Source of the DNA: Shewanella metallivivens
Lineage (GTDB): Bacteria; Pseudomonadota; Gammaproteobacteria; Enterobacterales; Shewanellaceae
DNA length: 64,000 nucleotides
Assembly (NCBI RefSeq): GCF_028750675.1
Contig: NZ_JAQQPZ010000001.1
Coordinates: 167,289 to 231,288, forward strand
Reading direction: 5' to 3'
The notes below the pieces were generated by a model. The model was not told where the DNA came from. It saw nothing but the letters and a program-made list of their open reading frames with translations, and searched no databases. This document shows positions 9,160-18,632 of the stretch, in pieces. A program made the translations under genes and the position numbers. Position 1 is the stretch's first letter, and the number at the start of each line of letters is the position of its first letter.

Positions 9160-9200
9160 AAAAACAGGGCGCAAGACAGAGTCTTACGCCCTGTTTTTAT
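9160..9200. terminator. Bidirectional terminator
   Basis: A 17-bp stem with a single mismatch (AAAACAGGGCG side against CGCCCTGTTTT side) and an AGA loop has an A run before and a T run after, so it can stop both the nitroreductase and the convergent hydrolase transcripts. Confidence 0.92.
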
Positions 9201-9256
9201 TTTTAAGGTATTAATAACAATTCATTAATCCAAATAATGGCTTACGTAAACAATGG

Positions 9257-10546
9257 CTAACGCAAACAATGACCACGGTTAAGGCTAATGAGTTTATCTA
9301 AAATACGTTCGCCATCCATACGAATGCCGTTGTGTTCATACTCTGAGGTGAGCCAATATTTAAGGTTATTGACTTGCTTGGTTGTTTCTAAACTGTATTG
9401 CATCTCTACATACATATCTTCGCTATAAATGGCTGCCGCTACCGGCACCTTATTCGCGGCCAGTGTCTCAAGGTTATACAAGCTTGGCCAATCTTTTTTC
9501 GCCGCAATTAAGTTTGCAGCCTGCTGTAGTGGTTCAAGTTGTTCAAATTGTGAAAACATCCACGGATAAATCATTTCGCCAGTAAATAATAATGGTTTAC
9601 CGGGTCGATAGTTAAATTGACTAAACTCGGCTCTGACTCTGTGCGCAGCCCAGGCAGATGCTTGTTGTTGGCAATAAATAGACTCGTGCATTAAGGCAAA
9701 AATTGGGTTGGTATTGTAGTCGAGAAATTGACTAAATTGATGTAAAAATAATGGATTTATATCTGTGCCATGGGCGGTTTCAATCAAGGCTTGCTCCAGC
9801 AAATAATAAACAGCTTCTGGCCCTTGTTCCATGCCTAAATTAATGCCCAGGAGCTGGAGTTTTTCAACGGTGAGTAATTCACCTGTCGCCAAATACACTT
9901 TATTGTCGAAAATATACTTTGCCAAATTGTCGACTAAAGTCCGAGCATCGTTAAAGCGGCTAAAAAAATCGTTGTTTTTGGCAATCACCCGCTGATAAGT
10001 GGCTTGATAGACATCATCTGCAGTGCGGGTTAATGATGGAATACCGCCAGTGATGTAGGCTTCTTTAAGTCCTTCTGGTGCAGCAGACAAATAATGCAAT
10101 ACACAAAAACCACCGAAGCTTTGACCTAAAATACTCCAAGGCTCGCTAGGTGACAGTTTGGTGCGAATATACTCGGCATCGCGAATAATATTGTCAGCGC
10201 GAAAGTGAGTTAAATAATCAGCTTGGTCTGTGGTGCTCATGTAACTTAAGCTGGTGGCATTGACTGGCGTAGATAAGCCCGTTCCTCTTTGATCAAGCAA
10301 TAACACTCGGTACTCCGTTAAAGCCCGCTTAATCCAACCACTATTATTCAATGGTCTTACGGCCGCAAACCCCGGACCTCCTTGAAAAAACACTAAATAG
10401 GGCAGTTGCTTATGTTGATTTTCAACGCTAACAATTTCTCTAACAAAGACGGTAATTTGCTTACTGGGACTTTGTTGATAATCGAGCGGTACCGAGAAAA
10501 AGTGTTTACGAACTTTGATGTCTGCTAAGGTGTTATCAATGTGCAT
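9257..10546 (-). CDS. Alpha/beta hydrolase, proline iminopeptidase (S33) family
   Basis: 429 residues with the peptidase S33 pattern: an oxyanion motif QGGPG at residues 55-59 (usually HGGPG), DQRGTGLS at 85-92, and the nucleophile elbow GQSFGG with S143. The acid is probably in the SEDMY segment, and the histidine in EYEHNGIR near the C-terminus. There is no signal peptide, so a cytosolic aminopeptidase cleaving N-terminal proline is the family prediction. The Q in place of H in the first motif is a small departure. It is the only gene of its unit, divergent from the metallo-hydrolase at 10716. Confidence 0.87.
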   Translation of the reverse strand: MHIDNTLADIKVRKHFFSVPLDYQQSPSKQITVFVREIVSVENQHKQLPYLVFFQGGPGFAAVRPLNNSGWIKRALTEYRVLLLDQRGTGLSTPVNATSLSYMSTTDQADYLTHFRADNIIRDAEYIRTKLSPSEPWSILGQSFGGFCVLHYLSAAPEGLKEAYITGGIPSLTRTADDVYQATYQRVIAKNNDFFSRFNDARTLVDNLAKYIFDNKVYLATGELLTVEKLQLLGINLGMEQGPEAVYYLLEQALIETAHGTDINPLFLHQFSQFLDYNTNPIFALMHESIYCQQQASAWAAHRVRAEFSQFNYRPGKPLLFTGEMIYPWMFSQFEQLEPLQQAANLIAAKKDWPSLYNLETLAANKVPVAAAIYSEDMYVEMQYSLETTKQVNNLKYWLTSEYEHNGIRMDGERILDKLISLNRGHCLR

Positions 10547-10715
10547 ATTTAGCCTGCTGAGTCTTTGCGGGTTGCCATCGCATTTTTTTATTACCTATAT
10601 TGTACATCAACAATGCAAAGCTTGATGGGTATCACATTAAAAAGCTATCTAGATCAACACTGCCTAGGTAAAATTAACCGATAATCAACATATGATCATA
10701 AGCGCGAGGTTGTCG

Positions 10716-11360
10716 ATGAAGTATCAAATCATCCCTGTCACCCCTTTTCAACAAAATTGCAGTGTTATTTGGTGTGAAAAAACCTTAAAAGCCGCGGTAG
10801 TTGATCCCGGTGGTGATATTGAGCGAATTTTGGCTGAAGTGACCAAATTGGGGTTAACGGTGGACAAAATTTTACTGACCCACGGGCATATTGATCATGT
10901 TGGTGGCGCAGCCAGTTTGGCGGCTAATTTATCTGTGCCCATTATTGGCCCGCATGAGGCAGATAAATTTTGGTTAGACAACTTAGTGAAGCAAAGCCAA
11001 AATTTCGGTTTTGCGCGTGCAGAAGCATTTGAACCCACGCAGTACCTTAATGAAGGCGATGAAGTGACGGTTGGCGAGCAAACCTTAAGTGTATTGCATT
11101 GCCCTGGTCATACTCCAGGCCATATTGTGTTTTACAACGCCAGTTCTAATTTAGCCTGGGTAGGTGATGTGTTGTTTAGAGGTTCAATTGGCCGTACCGA
11201 CTTTCCGCAATCTAATCATCAAGACTTATTACATTCTATTACCACCAAACTATGGCCATTAGGTAAAAATGTAAGCTTTATTCCCGGCCACGGGCCAATG
11301 TCGACATTTGCCGAGGAGCGCCAACACAATCCGTTTGTGGCAGACCAGTTATTTGACTAA
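10716..11360 (+). CDS. ycbL: MBL-fold metallo-hydrolase, YcbL type (glyoxalase II-like)
   Basis: Binuclear-metal hydrolase with the signature THGHIDHVGG and later histidines in LHCPGHTPGH and GHGPMST. The protein starting MKYQIIPVTPFQQNCS aligns with E. coli YcbL (MNYRIIPVTAFSQNCS). I therefore use the ATG at 10716, which has GAGG seven bases upstream, rather than the in-frame ATG at 10692. The 214 residues match YcbL. YcbL proteins hydrolyse S-lactoylglutathione weakly, and the true substrate is open. In E. coli ycbL follows ycbB-ycbK. Here those two genes are 33 kb away at 43388-45660. Confidence 0.92.
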   Translation: MKYQIIPVTPFQQNCSVIWCEKTLKAAVVDPGGDIERILAEVTKLGLTVDKILLTHGHIDHVGGAASLAANLSVPIIGPHEADKFWLDNLVKQSQNFGFARAEAFEPTQYLNEGDEVTVGEQTLSVLHCPGHTPGHIVFYNASSNLAWVGDVLFRGSIGRTDFPQSNHQDLLHSITTKLWPLGKNVSFIPGHGPMSTFAEERQHNPFVADQLFD

Positions 11361-11480
11361 AAATTAACTGTTTGCATGCCATTCATAAAATTAAGACATA
11401 AATTGAAACCATTGATTCTTTGCATTGTAAAGGCAGTCTGTTAGCTTAGAAGACTGCGTTTATTATGATGGACAGTTTTC

Positions 11481-12500
11481 ATGGTTCAACACCTTGTTGA
11501 TTTACTCGATGCCTGGTTACCTACTTATCAAGAAGACTGGGTTGTAGCAGTGTTAACTCAAGTGCAAGGGTCTTCTTATCGTAAACCCGGCGCTATCATG
11601 TTATTTCACCCTATGGGTAAAAGTTTAGGCATGTTAAGTGGCGGTTGCCTTGAGGCCGATCTTCGTCGCCATGCCCAGCGAGCAATCCAAACCCAACACG
11701 TTTTGCAATTAACTTATGATGCGACTGATGAGTCTGACACCAGCTATCAACTAGGTTGTGGTGGTATCGTCAACATTATGATGGTGTCGCTCAATAAAGC
11801 GAACAATTACTTGGGTTTAGTCAACGTTCACGATGCATTAATGCGGGGGGATAGCGGCTTCTATAAACTCAATATTGCTGATGATGGCGCGCCGAGCAAT
11901 GCGGTTTCTGGAACCTTCATTGAACAAGGTCTGGATGGGCAAATTACCGTTACCCTGAATACCAAAACCGAAAAAGTGTTTGAGCAAGGCACAACCTTGT
12001 TAACGATTCCGCTTCGCCCTCCGGTTCATATTGGGATTTTTGGTGGTGGTTTAGATGCAAAACCCATTGCGCAAATGGCCCAAACCATGGGCTGGAAAGT
12101 CACTGTTTTTGATGAGCGTACCGCCTACGCACGTAACTATGATTTTCCTGGTTGCCAAATTATTAAGCACCCGTGCTCAAGTGTCTCTTCCGACGTACTC
12201 AACACCTTAGATGCGGCATTTGTGATGAGTCATAATTTGCAAATAGATGCTAAAACATTAGCGACTTTGCAACCTCTGTCTTTAGCCTATATCTCGTTAT
12301 TAGGTCCAGCGCATCGCCGTGAAAAAGTGCTTAACTTAGCCCAATTAAGCGTAGATGACTTTAGCGGATATTTTTCAGCTCCAGCAGGTTTAGCATTAGG
12401 TGGCGAGCTACCTGGCTCGGTAGCATTAAGTATTTTATCTCAATGCCATGGTGTGCTGTACCACAGCAAATTAACCAGCCTTGATAGTGTGATGTTATAA
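11481..12500 (+). CDS. XdhC-family molybdenum cofactor maturation protein
   Basis: 339 residues with the XdhC/CoxI N-terminal domain (VAVLTQVQGSSYRKPGAIMLF and SGGCLEADLRRHA) and a C-terminal Rossmann domain with VHIGIFGGGLDAKPIAQMA near residue 186. XdhC proteins bind and sulfurate the molybdenum cofactor and load it into xanthine-oxidase-family enzymes. The gene ends 2 bp before a MocA-like gene and precedes the two hydroxylase subunits. The whole 11481-15952 stretch thus reads as one maturation-plus-enzyme cluster, with a 133-bp break before the structural genes. Confidence 0.9.
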   Translation: MVQHLVDLLDAWLPTYQEDWVVAVLTQVQGSSYRKPGAIMLFHPMGKSLGMLSGGCLEADLRRHAQRAIQTQHVLQLTYDATDESDTSYQLGCGGIVNIMMVSLNKANNYLGLVNVHDALMRGDSGFYKLNIADDGAPSNAVSGTFIEQGLDGQITVTLNTKTEKVFEQGTTLLTIPLRPPVHIGIFGGGLDAKPIAQMAQTMGWKVTVFDERTAYARNYDFPGCQIIKHPCSSVSSDVLNTLDAAFVMSHNLQIDAKTLATLQPLSLAYISLLGPAHRREKVLNLAQLSVDDFSGYFSAPAGLALGGELPGSVALSILSQCHGVLYHSKLTSLDSVML

Positions 12501-12502
12501 CC

Positions 12503-13120
12503 ATGGCAGCGAATGTTACGGTCAATATCGCGACGGTTATTTTGGCCGCAGGTGCCAGTCGCCGTTTTAATGGCTGTAAAATCACTGCACAGATTCAGAA
12601 CGGGCAAAGCTTATTAGCCCATAGTATTGCAACGCTCAAGCAGGTGACTCAAACTGCCAATATTCCCCCTGCCGCGGTAGTGTTAGGCGCGCACATCAAT
12701 GATGACATTATGACAATAACCGAAGGCTTGCCACGGATAATGAATTCGCACTGGCAAGCAGGGTTATCCAGTTCAGTGAAACACGCTGTGGCTTATGCAA
12801 TTGACGTTAACGCCGATGCATTATTGTTAGTATTGGCGGATCAAGTGGCCATCACTGTAGATGAGTATTTGAGTTTAATAGAGGCTTTTTTGCATAAAAG
12901 GAAAACCTGCTGCAGTTTTTATCTGCAAGATGTGGGCGTGCCTGCTATTTTTTTAGCTGATGATTTTAGCGCGTTAATGGCGATTGAAGGTGATAAAGGT
13001 GCTAAAAGCGTGTTAAAGCAACATGCAAAAAATAATAATATTTTGATGTTGCCTATCGAGAATGCCGCAAGTGATATCGATACCCCTGCCGATTTAGCCC
13101 ATTGGTTAAATCAACAATAA
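12503..13120 (+). CDS. MocA/MobA-like molybdenum cofactor nucleotidyltransferase
   Basis: A 205-residue NTP transferase with the GT-A-like start VILAAGASRRFNGCK (LAAGxSxRxG then lysine) and the metal site LVLADQVAI around residue 112. MocA adds CMP to molybdopterin, giving the cytosine dinucleotide cofactor used by xanthine-oxidase-family enzymes. The coupling to XdhC (2-bp gap) and to an IorAB-type enzyme supports MocA over MobA. Nucleotide choice cannot be proven from the sequence alone. Confidence 0.85.
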   Translation: MAANVTVNIATVILAAGASRRFNGCKITAQIQNGQSLLAHSIATLKQVTQTANIPPAAVVLGAHINDDIMTITEGLPRIMNSHWQAGLSSSVKHAVAYAIDVNADALLLVLADQVAITVDEYLSLIEAFLHKRKTCCSFYLQDVGVPAIFLADDFSALMAIEGDKGAKSVLKQHAKNNNILMLPIENAASDIDTPADLAHWLNQQ

Positions 13121-13253
13121 TCCGTTTACTTAACTAGAGCGAGTTCAGCTAAGTTTAATCGAGTTCAAGTAACGTTATGCCAATGCAAACAATAATAAGC
13201 GTGACTGCAAGTATTTAGTGTAGTCAATCGTTTGCCCTAATTAAGGAGTGATT

Positions 13254-13706
13254 ATGACAACCCCAACACAAAAACTACTGGTCAATGGTAAGGATTTCAC
13301 CCTTGATGCCGACCCCAATATGCCGGTGTTATGGGCGTTACGTGACATCTTAGGTTTTACTGGAACCAAGTTTGGTTGCGGCGCGGGCTTGTGTGGCGCC
13401 TGTACTATTCATGTAGATGGAAGTCCAATGCGGGGATGTTTAACCACTCTTAAGCAAGTGCAGGGCAAACAAGTCACTACGATTGAAGGTCTTGAAGCAC
13501 AAAAACTCAAACAGGCATGGCTTACACATAATGTGCCTCAATGTGGTTATTGCCAGGCCGGGCAATTAATGTCTGCTGCAGCGCTATTAAAAACCACCGC
13601 AACGCCTACAGATGCGCAAATTGATGATGCTATGTCGGGCAACATATGCCGTTGTGGTACTTATCCGCGTATTAAAGCCGCGATCAAATCAGTGTCGGAG
13701 GCTTAA
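13254..13706 (+). CDS. iorA: (2Fe-2S) subunit of a molybdenum hydroxylase, IorA-like
   Basis: Small electron-transfer subunit of a xanthine-oxidase-family enzyme. A plant-ferredoxin-type cluster is formed by [12 protein letters not shown] and a downstream cysteine (RGCLTTL), and a second cluster lies in the helical domain with CGYCQAGQ and CRCGTY. It has no signal peptide and would be exported by piggyback on the Tat-signal partner. I take the ATG at 13254. The GTG at 13248 overlaps the ribosome site TAAGGAG, which is correctly spaced for the ATG. The gene ends 2 bp before iorB. Confidence 0.92.
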   Translation: MTTPTQKLLVNGKDFTLDADPNMPVLWALRDILGFTGTKFGCGAGLCGACTIHVDGSPMRGCLTTLKQVQGKQVTTIEGLEAQKLKQAWLTHNVPQCGYCQAGQLMSAAALLKTTATPTDAQIDDAMSGNICRCGTYPRIKAAIKSVSEA

Positions 13707-13708
13707 TC

Positions 13709-15952
13709 ATGACGACATTTACCGCAGTTGAAAATATTAGCCGTCGTAATGTACTCAAGTTATTTGGTGCCGTAGGGGGTGGTTTAGCCCTTGGTGGAAC
13801 CAGTTTAGCGTGGAGTCCAATGGCACTGGCACAAGACAAACAAGCCTTAATGAATTTATTTGTCGCCATTGGTGAAGACAATAAGGTGTATTTAACTTGT
13901 CATCGTTCTGAAATGGGGCAGGGTATTCGTACTGGTATACCGCAGGTGTTAGCCGATGAACTCGAAGCTGACTGGGACAAGGTGGTTGTGGTGCAAGGGT
14001 TGGCTGATAAACGTTATGGCAGCCAAAACACTGATGGCAGCCGCAGTATTCGTAAGCATTATCAGCGTATGCGTCAAATGGGGGCCACGGCTCGTACCAT
14101 GCTAGAACAAGCCGCAGCCCAGCAATGGAATGTGCCCGTTTCTGAGGTGTATGCCAAGGCACATAAGGTGCATCATAAGGCAAGTAATCAGTCTTTATCT
14201 TATGGTGATCTGGCAATTGCTGCGTCAACATTGACTATGCCTGAGCTCGATACGGTGTCACTTAAACCGGAAAGTGAATTTGTGCATATTGGCAAGTCAC
14301 ATACCATTGTTGACATGGATGCCATGCTTACCGGTAAAGCCAAGTATGGTTACGATATCAAGCTTGATGGCATGTTATACGCCAGTATTACCCGTCCTCC
14401 CGTATTAGGCAGCGACGTGGTGAAACTTGATGACACCAAGGCTCGTAGTATTGCAGGCGTTGTGGATATTATTACCTTGCCAGTGCCTAAAGGCGCGCCA
14501 TTATTTCAACCGCTTGGAGGCGTAGCTGTTATTGCCACTAACAGCTGGAGTGCGATTGAAGCACGAAAAGCCTTAGTGATTACCTGGTCTGAATCTGTCA
14601 ATGACAGCCATGACTCTGATGTGTACTTAAAAGCATTGGTTGAGCGAGTAAAGCAGCCTGGCAAAGTTATCCGTCAATTTGGCGAGTCTGTCACGGATTG
14701 GCCAGCAGATAATACCGTGAATGCAGTTTATACCGTCCCTTATTTAACCCATGCCATGATGGAGCCGCCCGTTGCCACCGCAAGTGTTACGGCCGATGGG
14801 TGTGAAATATGGGCATCGACGCAAACACCGCAAAGTACTCAACAAAATGTCGCGGGCGCACTTGGGTTAACGCAAGAGCAAGTAAAGGTTAATGTTACCT
14901 TGCTAGGCGGCGGTTTTGGGCGTAAATCCAAGCCCGACTTTAGTGTTGAAGCGGCGGTGTTATCACAAAAGCTAATGAAGCCGGTTAAAGTGTGCTGGAG
15001 CCGTGAGGATGAGATCCAAAACGGTTATTACCATGCGATTAGCGCGCAAATGTATCAGGCTAAAGTTGATGATAATAAGTTACCAACAGCATTGCTTGCG
15101 CGTACCGGGTTTCCGGCGATCAGTTCAACCTTTGCTGAAGGTGTTGAATATCCGTCCGACGGCGAACTTGATCTTGGTTTTAGTGATGTTCCCCTTGCAC
15201 TTGAACATATTCAACTTGAAGCAGTAAAAGCCACCGCCCATACGCGTATTGGCTGGATGCGTTCGGTTTGCAATATTCAGCATGCATTTGGTATGGGCAG
15301 TTTTGTGGATGAACTGGCGGTTAATGCCAACACACCCTGTATTGATATGTGGCGCCAATTGTTAGGTAAAGCTCGCATTGAAAACTTTGAAAACAACGGT
15401 TTTAAATATGGTAATTACGGCGAAGAATTAGCCGACCATCCTGTGGATGTGGGGCGTTTTTTGAACGTGTTAGACACACTAGAAAGCGCACTTGCTAAAG
15501 CGCCTAAAGCTGCTAAAAATCAAGGCTGGGGCATGTCGGTTCACCGCAGTTTTGTCAGTTATGTTGCGGTGGCAACCCTAGTTGAGGTGGTTGATAACCA
15601 ACTTAAGGTGATCAAATCTATTGCGGTAATGGACGCTGGCACTGTGGTGAACCCCGATAGAGTGCATTCGCAGTTAGAAGGTGCGGTGATTTTTGGCCTG
15701 AGTTTGGCAATGATGGGCGATATTAGCTTTAAACACGGTAAAGTGGTGCAATCTAATTTTCATGATTACCCATTAATGCGTTTACCTCAATGCCCAGACA
15801 TTGAAACCCATATTGTGGCGTCTACAGCTAAACCTGCTGGTGTCGGCGAGCCAGGCGTACCACCTGTTGCGCCAAGTTTAACCAATGCGATATTTGCAGC
15901 AACCGGTAAGCGATACCGTGATTTGCCATTAAATAAAGTATTATCTGTGTAG
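13709..15952 (+). CDS. iorB: Molybdopterin-binding subunit of a periplasmic hydroxylase, IorB-like
   Basis: A 747-residue large subunit of the isoquinoline 1-oxidoreductase/aldehyde dehydrogenase type. The N-terminus carries a Tat signal (SRRNVLKLFGAVGGG, ending SPMALA), so the folded enzyme should be exported. Cofactor-binding features include GGGFGRKSKPD and the C-terminal GVGEPGVPP, where E714 corresponds to the catalytic glutamate of the family. No FAD subunit is encoded nearby, so electrons probably leave through a cytochrome or another acceptor not seen here. The substrate (aldehyde or N-heterocycle) is unknown. Confidence 0.92.
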   Translation: MTTFTAVENISRRNVLKLFGAVGGGLALGGTSLAWSPMALAQDKQALMNLFVAIGEDNKVYLTCHRSEMGQGIRTGIPQVLADELEADWDKVVVVQGLADKRYGSQNTDGSRSIRKHYQRMRQMGATARTMLEQAAAQQWNVPVSEVYAKAHKVHHKASNQSLSYGDLAIAASTLTMPELDTVSLKPESEFVHIGKSHTIVDMDAMLTGKAKYGYDIKLDGMLYASITRPPVLGSDVVKLDDTKARSIAGVVDIITLPVPKGAPLFQPLGGVAVIATNSWSAIEARKALVITWSESVNDSHDSDVYLKALVERVKQPGKVIRQFGESVTDWPADNTVNAVYTVPYLTHAMMEPPVATASVTADGCEIWASTQTPQSTQQNVAGALGLTQEQVKVNVTLLGGGFGRKSKPDFSVEAAVLSQKLMKPVKVCWSREDEIQNGYYHAISAQMYQAKVDDNKLPTALLARTGFPAISSTFAEGVEYPSDGELDLGFSDVPLALEHIQLEAVKATAHTRIGWMRSVCNIQHAFGMGSFVDELAVNANTPCIDMWRQLLGKARIENFENNGFKYGNYGEELADHPVDVGRFLNVLDTLESALAKAPKAAKNQGWGMSVHRSFVSYVAVATLVEVVDNQLKVIKSIAVMDAGTVVNPDRVHSQLEGAVIFGLSLAMMGDISFKHGKVVQSNFHDYPLMRLPQCPDIETHIVASTAKPAGVGEPGVPPVAPSLTNAIFAATGKRYRDLPLNKVLSV

Positions 15953-16033
15953 TATTTTTAAAACGTGTTTTCTGCGAAATATGTGAACATGAACACTTTA
16001 GTTATTTTACCTTAAGTCGATAATATTTAAGCC

Positions 16034-16069
16034 AAATGCCTATGTGTATTAGCACATAGGCATTTTTTA
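16034..16069 (+). terminator. Rho-independent terminator after iorB
   Basis: A 12-bp stem (AATGCCTATGTG and its complement) with a 6-base loop is followed by TTTTTAT. It ends the molybdoenzyme unit. A further hairpin without a T run (CCTTGTTC/GAACAAGG) lies at 16098-16122. Confidence 0.9.
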
Positions 16070-16221
16070 TATTGAGTGACAGTTCACCATGGATTGGCCT
16101 TGTTCTACTATACTGAACAAGGTGTAACTCTTTCATTAATTTGTTTATTAGGCTAGGCCCTGTTGATATTTGCTGGTTGAATGTTGTTTGAGTTAAAAAC
16201 GTTTTAAGCCGAACCCTACGG

Positions 16222-16334
16222 GCAGCGTTTGTTGGTCATTTTTACTGCGTTATCGACTTTTTTTGTAGAATAACTACGCCTCAAAGTCTCTGCAGCGCAG
16301 TTGTATATGTGAATAATGGCCAACAATTTGCTGC
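16222..16334. repeat. Palindromic repeat, copy C
   Basis: A 113-bp nested palindrome fills the gap before the chemoreceptor gene. Outer arms start GCAGC and end GCTGC and pair over about 16 of 20 positions. An inner inverted pair is ACTGCGTTATCGACTT against AAGTCTCTGCAGCGCAGT. The centre is GTAGAATAACTACG. The core matches copies A and B. Nothing else but the terminator and small hairpins is visible in 15953-16403. Confidence 0.65.
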
Positions 16335-16403
16335 AAAAACAAGCTTGAAAGTTCAACAGGTGCTAGCTTTAGCTTGCGGTAAATTGCCTTAGGAAGCGTG
16401 AAT

Positions 16404-17849
16404 ATGAAACAGATCCAGTTTAGAAAAATTGACGCAATCATGATTAAATTCAGCCTCAACGGTAAATTTTGGATTGTGTGTTCAATCGTCGCGGCAATTA
16501 CCAGTGTGATTGCATTACTTAACTATCAGCAAGCGAGCAATCTTATTGCGCAGGCATCGCAAGCAAGAGTCAGTGCCAGCGTACAAAGTTTTGCTGACGT
16601 CGCTAAGCAACAGGATTTATCCACAGCCGAACTCCAACAGTTTGCGTCGAATAACCAATTGCAGTTGATCCATAAAGACAACACTGGCCGAATGGATGAT
16701 ACAGTCACTGCTGCCGCAAGTGTTGGTAATCAATATTTATCTTTACATCAAGATGTCAGCCAATGGGAGCAAGAATCACTGAGTGATGCGCAATTTATGC
16801 TGTTCATCGCGCTAGTGGGATTACTGCCGCTGTTTCAACTAAGCTATTGGATTTCGACCTCATTGGGCGGTGGGCTGTGGGATATGTACATGGCTATTAA
16901 ACGCTTAGCTGATGGGGATTTAAGTTATAGGCTGAACTTTTTTGGTACCGATGATTTTAGTTTAATCGCCAGAGACATTGACCGCTGTGCTGATAACATG
17001 AGCGAAATGGTGCAAGCCATACGCAATAATGCACAAACGTTAGCAACCGCTGCGAATGAGTTTAATCATCAGGCGGTGACGAATGACGAGCTTATTGATC
17101 AACAACATCACTTTTTAGATTCAGTGTCTCATGCCATGGAACAAATGACCTCAGCCATTGCTGATGTGTCTCACCATGCGAGCGAGACCTCGTCATATAC
17201 GCAAAATAATGCGCAGCAAATGAAGTTGAGCCAGCATAAAATTGATGATGCGGTTAAGCGGATTAACTACTTATCTGAGCGCATTGGCGAGGCATTTTCA
17301 TCGGTAGAGCAGTTGTCTCTTGATGCGACTCAAATTAATGAAGCTGTGACCACCATTGACAGTATTTCAGAACAAACCAATTTATTGGCGCTAAATGCAG
17401 CCATTGAAGCAGCTCGCGCTGGAGAACAAGGCCGTGGTTTTGCCGTTGTTGCTGATGAGGTGAGAACCCTTGCTGGCCGGACTCAGGAAGCCACAGTGCA
17501 AATTCAGAAAATGATTGAAGGGTTGCAAAAGGGCTCTAAAAATTTAACCAATATTACCAATGTGATAGTTGAACAAGCCGATCAAAGTAGTGACAGTATT
17601 AAAGGCGTAGGTGATGATATTACCCACATGGCTGGCTCTATCAATTCTGTATTTGATATGAGCAGTCAAATTGCCGCATCAGCCGAACAACAGAGCACAT
17701 CAGCAGGCGATATTTCAGGGCAAATTAATCGTATTCGCCAACAATCTGAAACCATTAGAACCTCTGCTAAGCAGTCAACTGTATTAGCTAAAGAACTTAA
17801 TGACTCGTCAAAAGGTCTTTCTGAAATATTAAGCCAATATAAAATTTAG
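16404..17849 (+). CDS. Methyl-accepting chemotaxis protein
   Basis: A 481-residue transmembrane receptor. TM1 lies at about residues 15-35, a short periplasmic region of about 85 residues follows, TM2 is near residues 123-145, then HAMP and a long cytoplasmic signalling coiled coil. The hairpin tip [22 protein letters not shown] and the following [20 protein letters not shown] are the conserved CheA/CheW-binding core. The periplasmic part is too small for a typical dCache domain and its ligand is unknown. ATG 16404 is chosen over GTG 16398 because AGGAAG ends 7 bases before it. The C-terminus has no pentapeptide tether. Confidence 0.93.
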   Translation: MKQIQFRKIDAIMIKFSLNGKFWIVCSIVAAITSVIALLNYQQASNLIAQASQARVSASVQSFADVAKQQDLSTAELQQFASNNQLQLIHKDNTGRMDDTVTAAASVGNQYLSLHQDVSQWEQESLSDAQFMLFIALVGLLPLFQLSYWISTSLGGGLWDMYMAIKRLADGDLSYRLNFFGTDDFSLIARDIDRCADNMSEMVQAIRNNAQTLATAANEFNHQAVTNDELIDQQHHFLDSVSHAMEQMTSAIADVSHHASETSSYTQNNAQQMKLSQHKIDDAVKRINYLSERIGEAFSSVEQLSLDATQINEAVTTIDSISEQTNLLALNAAIEAARAGEQGRGFAVVADEVRTLAGRTQEATVQIQKMIEGLQKGSKNLTNITNVIVEQADQSSDSIKGVGDDITHMAGSINSVFDMSSQIAASAEQQSTSAGDISGQINRIRQQSETIRTSAKQSTVLAKELNDSSKGLSEILSQYKI

Positions 17850-17940
17850 CCAATATTGAAATAAATCATGTTGTTGTTTGGTCTATTATCAGTGGGTATG
17901 ACCCAGACAATAATAACTTGGTTAAGTGAAAGGAATGTTG

Positions 17941-18630
17941 ATGGCAGTTTTATGTATAAGTAGTGTTAAGTTAAAATCAAGCCTCAAAATGTTGTTGGTT
18001 AGCATAGTCGCTTTGCTGTTTACTCAGAGGGTTTTAGCGCAACAAATTACCGTGCTCAATCAACAAGGGCAACCCGCAGTCGATTTGGTGGTGTACTTAC
18101 AACCGCACAACGAAGCTAACCTTGTGGTTGAATTTGTACCAGTAAAAGCTGAAGTTCATCAAAAAGATAAGCGTTTTTCACCTTACATTACTGTGGTGCA
18201 AAAAGGCCAAGAGGTTGCGTTTGTTAACCAAGATGACATTACTCACCATATATACTCAGCACTAGGTCCAAAACGTTTTTCGTTTAAATTGCGCAATGAG
18301 CAAGAACAAGAGTTAATTTTATTTGAAAAGTCCGGCCATGTGTCGATGGGATGTAATATTCATGACTGGATGTCGGGACACTTGTTGGTGGTTGATACCC
18401 CATTTTATGCTATCACTGACAGCCAAGGGCAGGTTGTTTTTGATTCACTGCCAGAGGATGACTTTACTGTGCAGGTTTGGCACCCGCAATTAAAGCTCAC
18501 CGACAACCAACAGTCACAAACATTTCATTTACCTCAAGAACACCCACTGACCATTACCTTAGAGGCAGAATTTGATAGTATCCCTAAACAACAAAGTTTA
18601 GATGAATTTGAATTCCTAGAGGGATATTAA
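17941..18630 (+). CDS. Periplasmic cupredoxin-like protein (methylamine-utilisation type)
   Basis: 229 residues: an N-terminal signal peptide (hydrophobic MLLVSIVALLF, cleavage after RVLA) and then a cupredoxin fold. Likely type-1 copper ligands are a histidine in ITHHIYS and the cluster GCNIHDWM (Cys, His +3, Met +6). A carboxypeptidase-like beta domain (DSQGQVVFDSLPEDDFTVQVWHP) follows. I choose ATG 17941, six bases after AAAGGA, over the in-frame GTG 17926 that contains the same site. The gene is first of a tight trio with the GGDEF-EAL and barrel genes (2- and 3-bp gaps). No methylamine dehydrogenase is present, so the family name should not be taken as function. Confidence 0.82.
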   Translation: MAVLCISSVKLKSSLKMLLVSIVALLFTQRVLAQQITVLNQQGQPAVDLVVYLQPHNEANLVVEFVPVKAEVHQKDKRFSPYITVVQKGQEVAFVNQDDITHHIYSALGPKRFSFKLRNEQEQELILFEKSGHVSMGCNIHDWMSGHLLVVDTPFYAITDSQGQVVFDSLPEDDFTVQVWHPQLKLTDNQQSQTFHLPQEHPLTITLEAEFDSIPKQQSLDEFEFLEGY

Positions 18631-18632
18631 TA

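Noticed and set aside
13755..14231. 158-codon open frame on the minus strand inside iorB
   Set aside because: It lies entirely within a strongly conserved molybdoenzyme gene and has no ribosome site or recognisable domain; it is a shadow frame.
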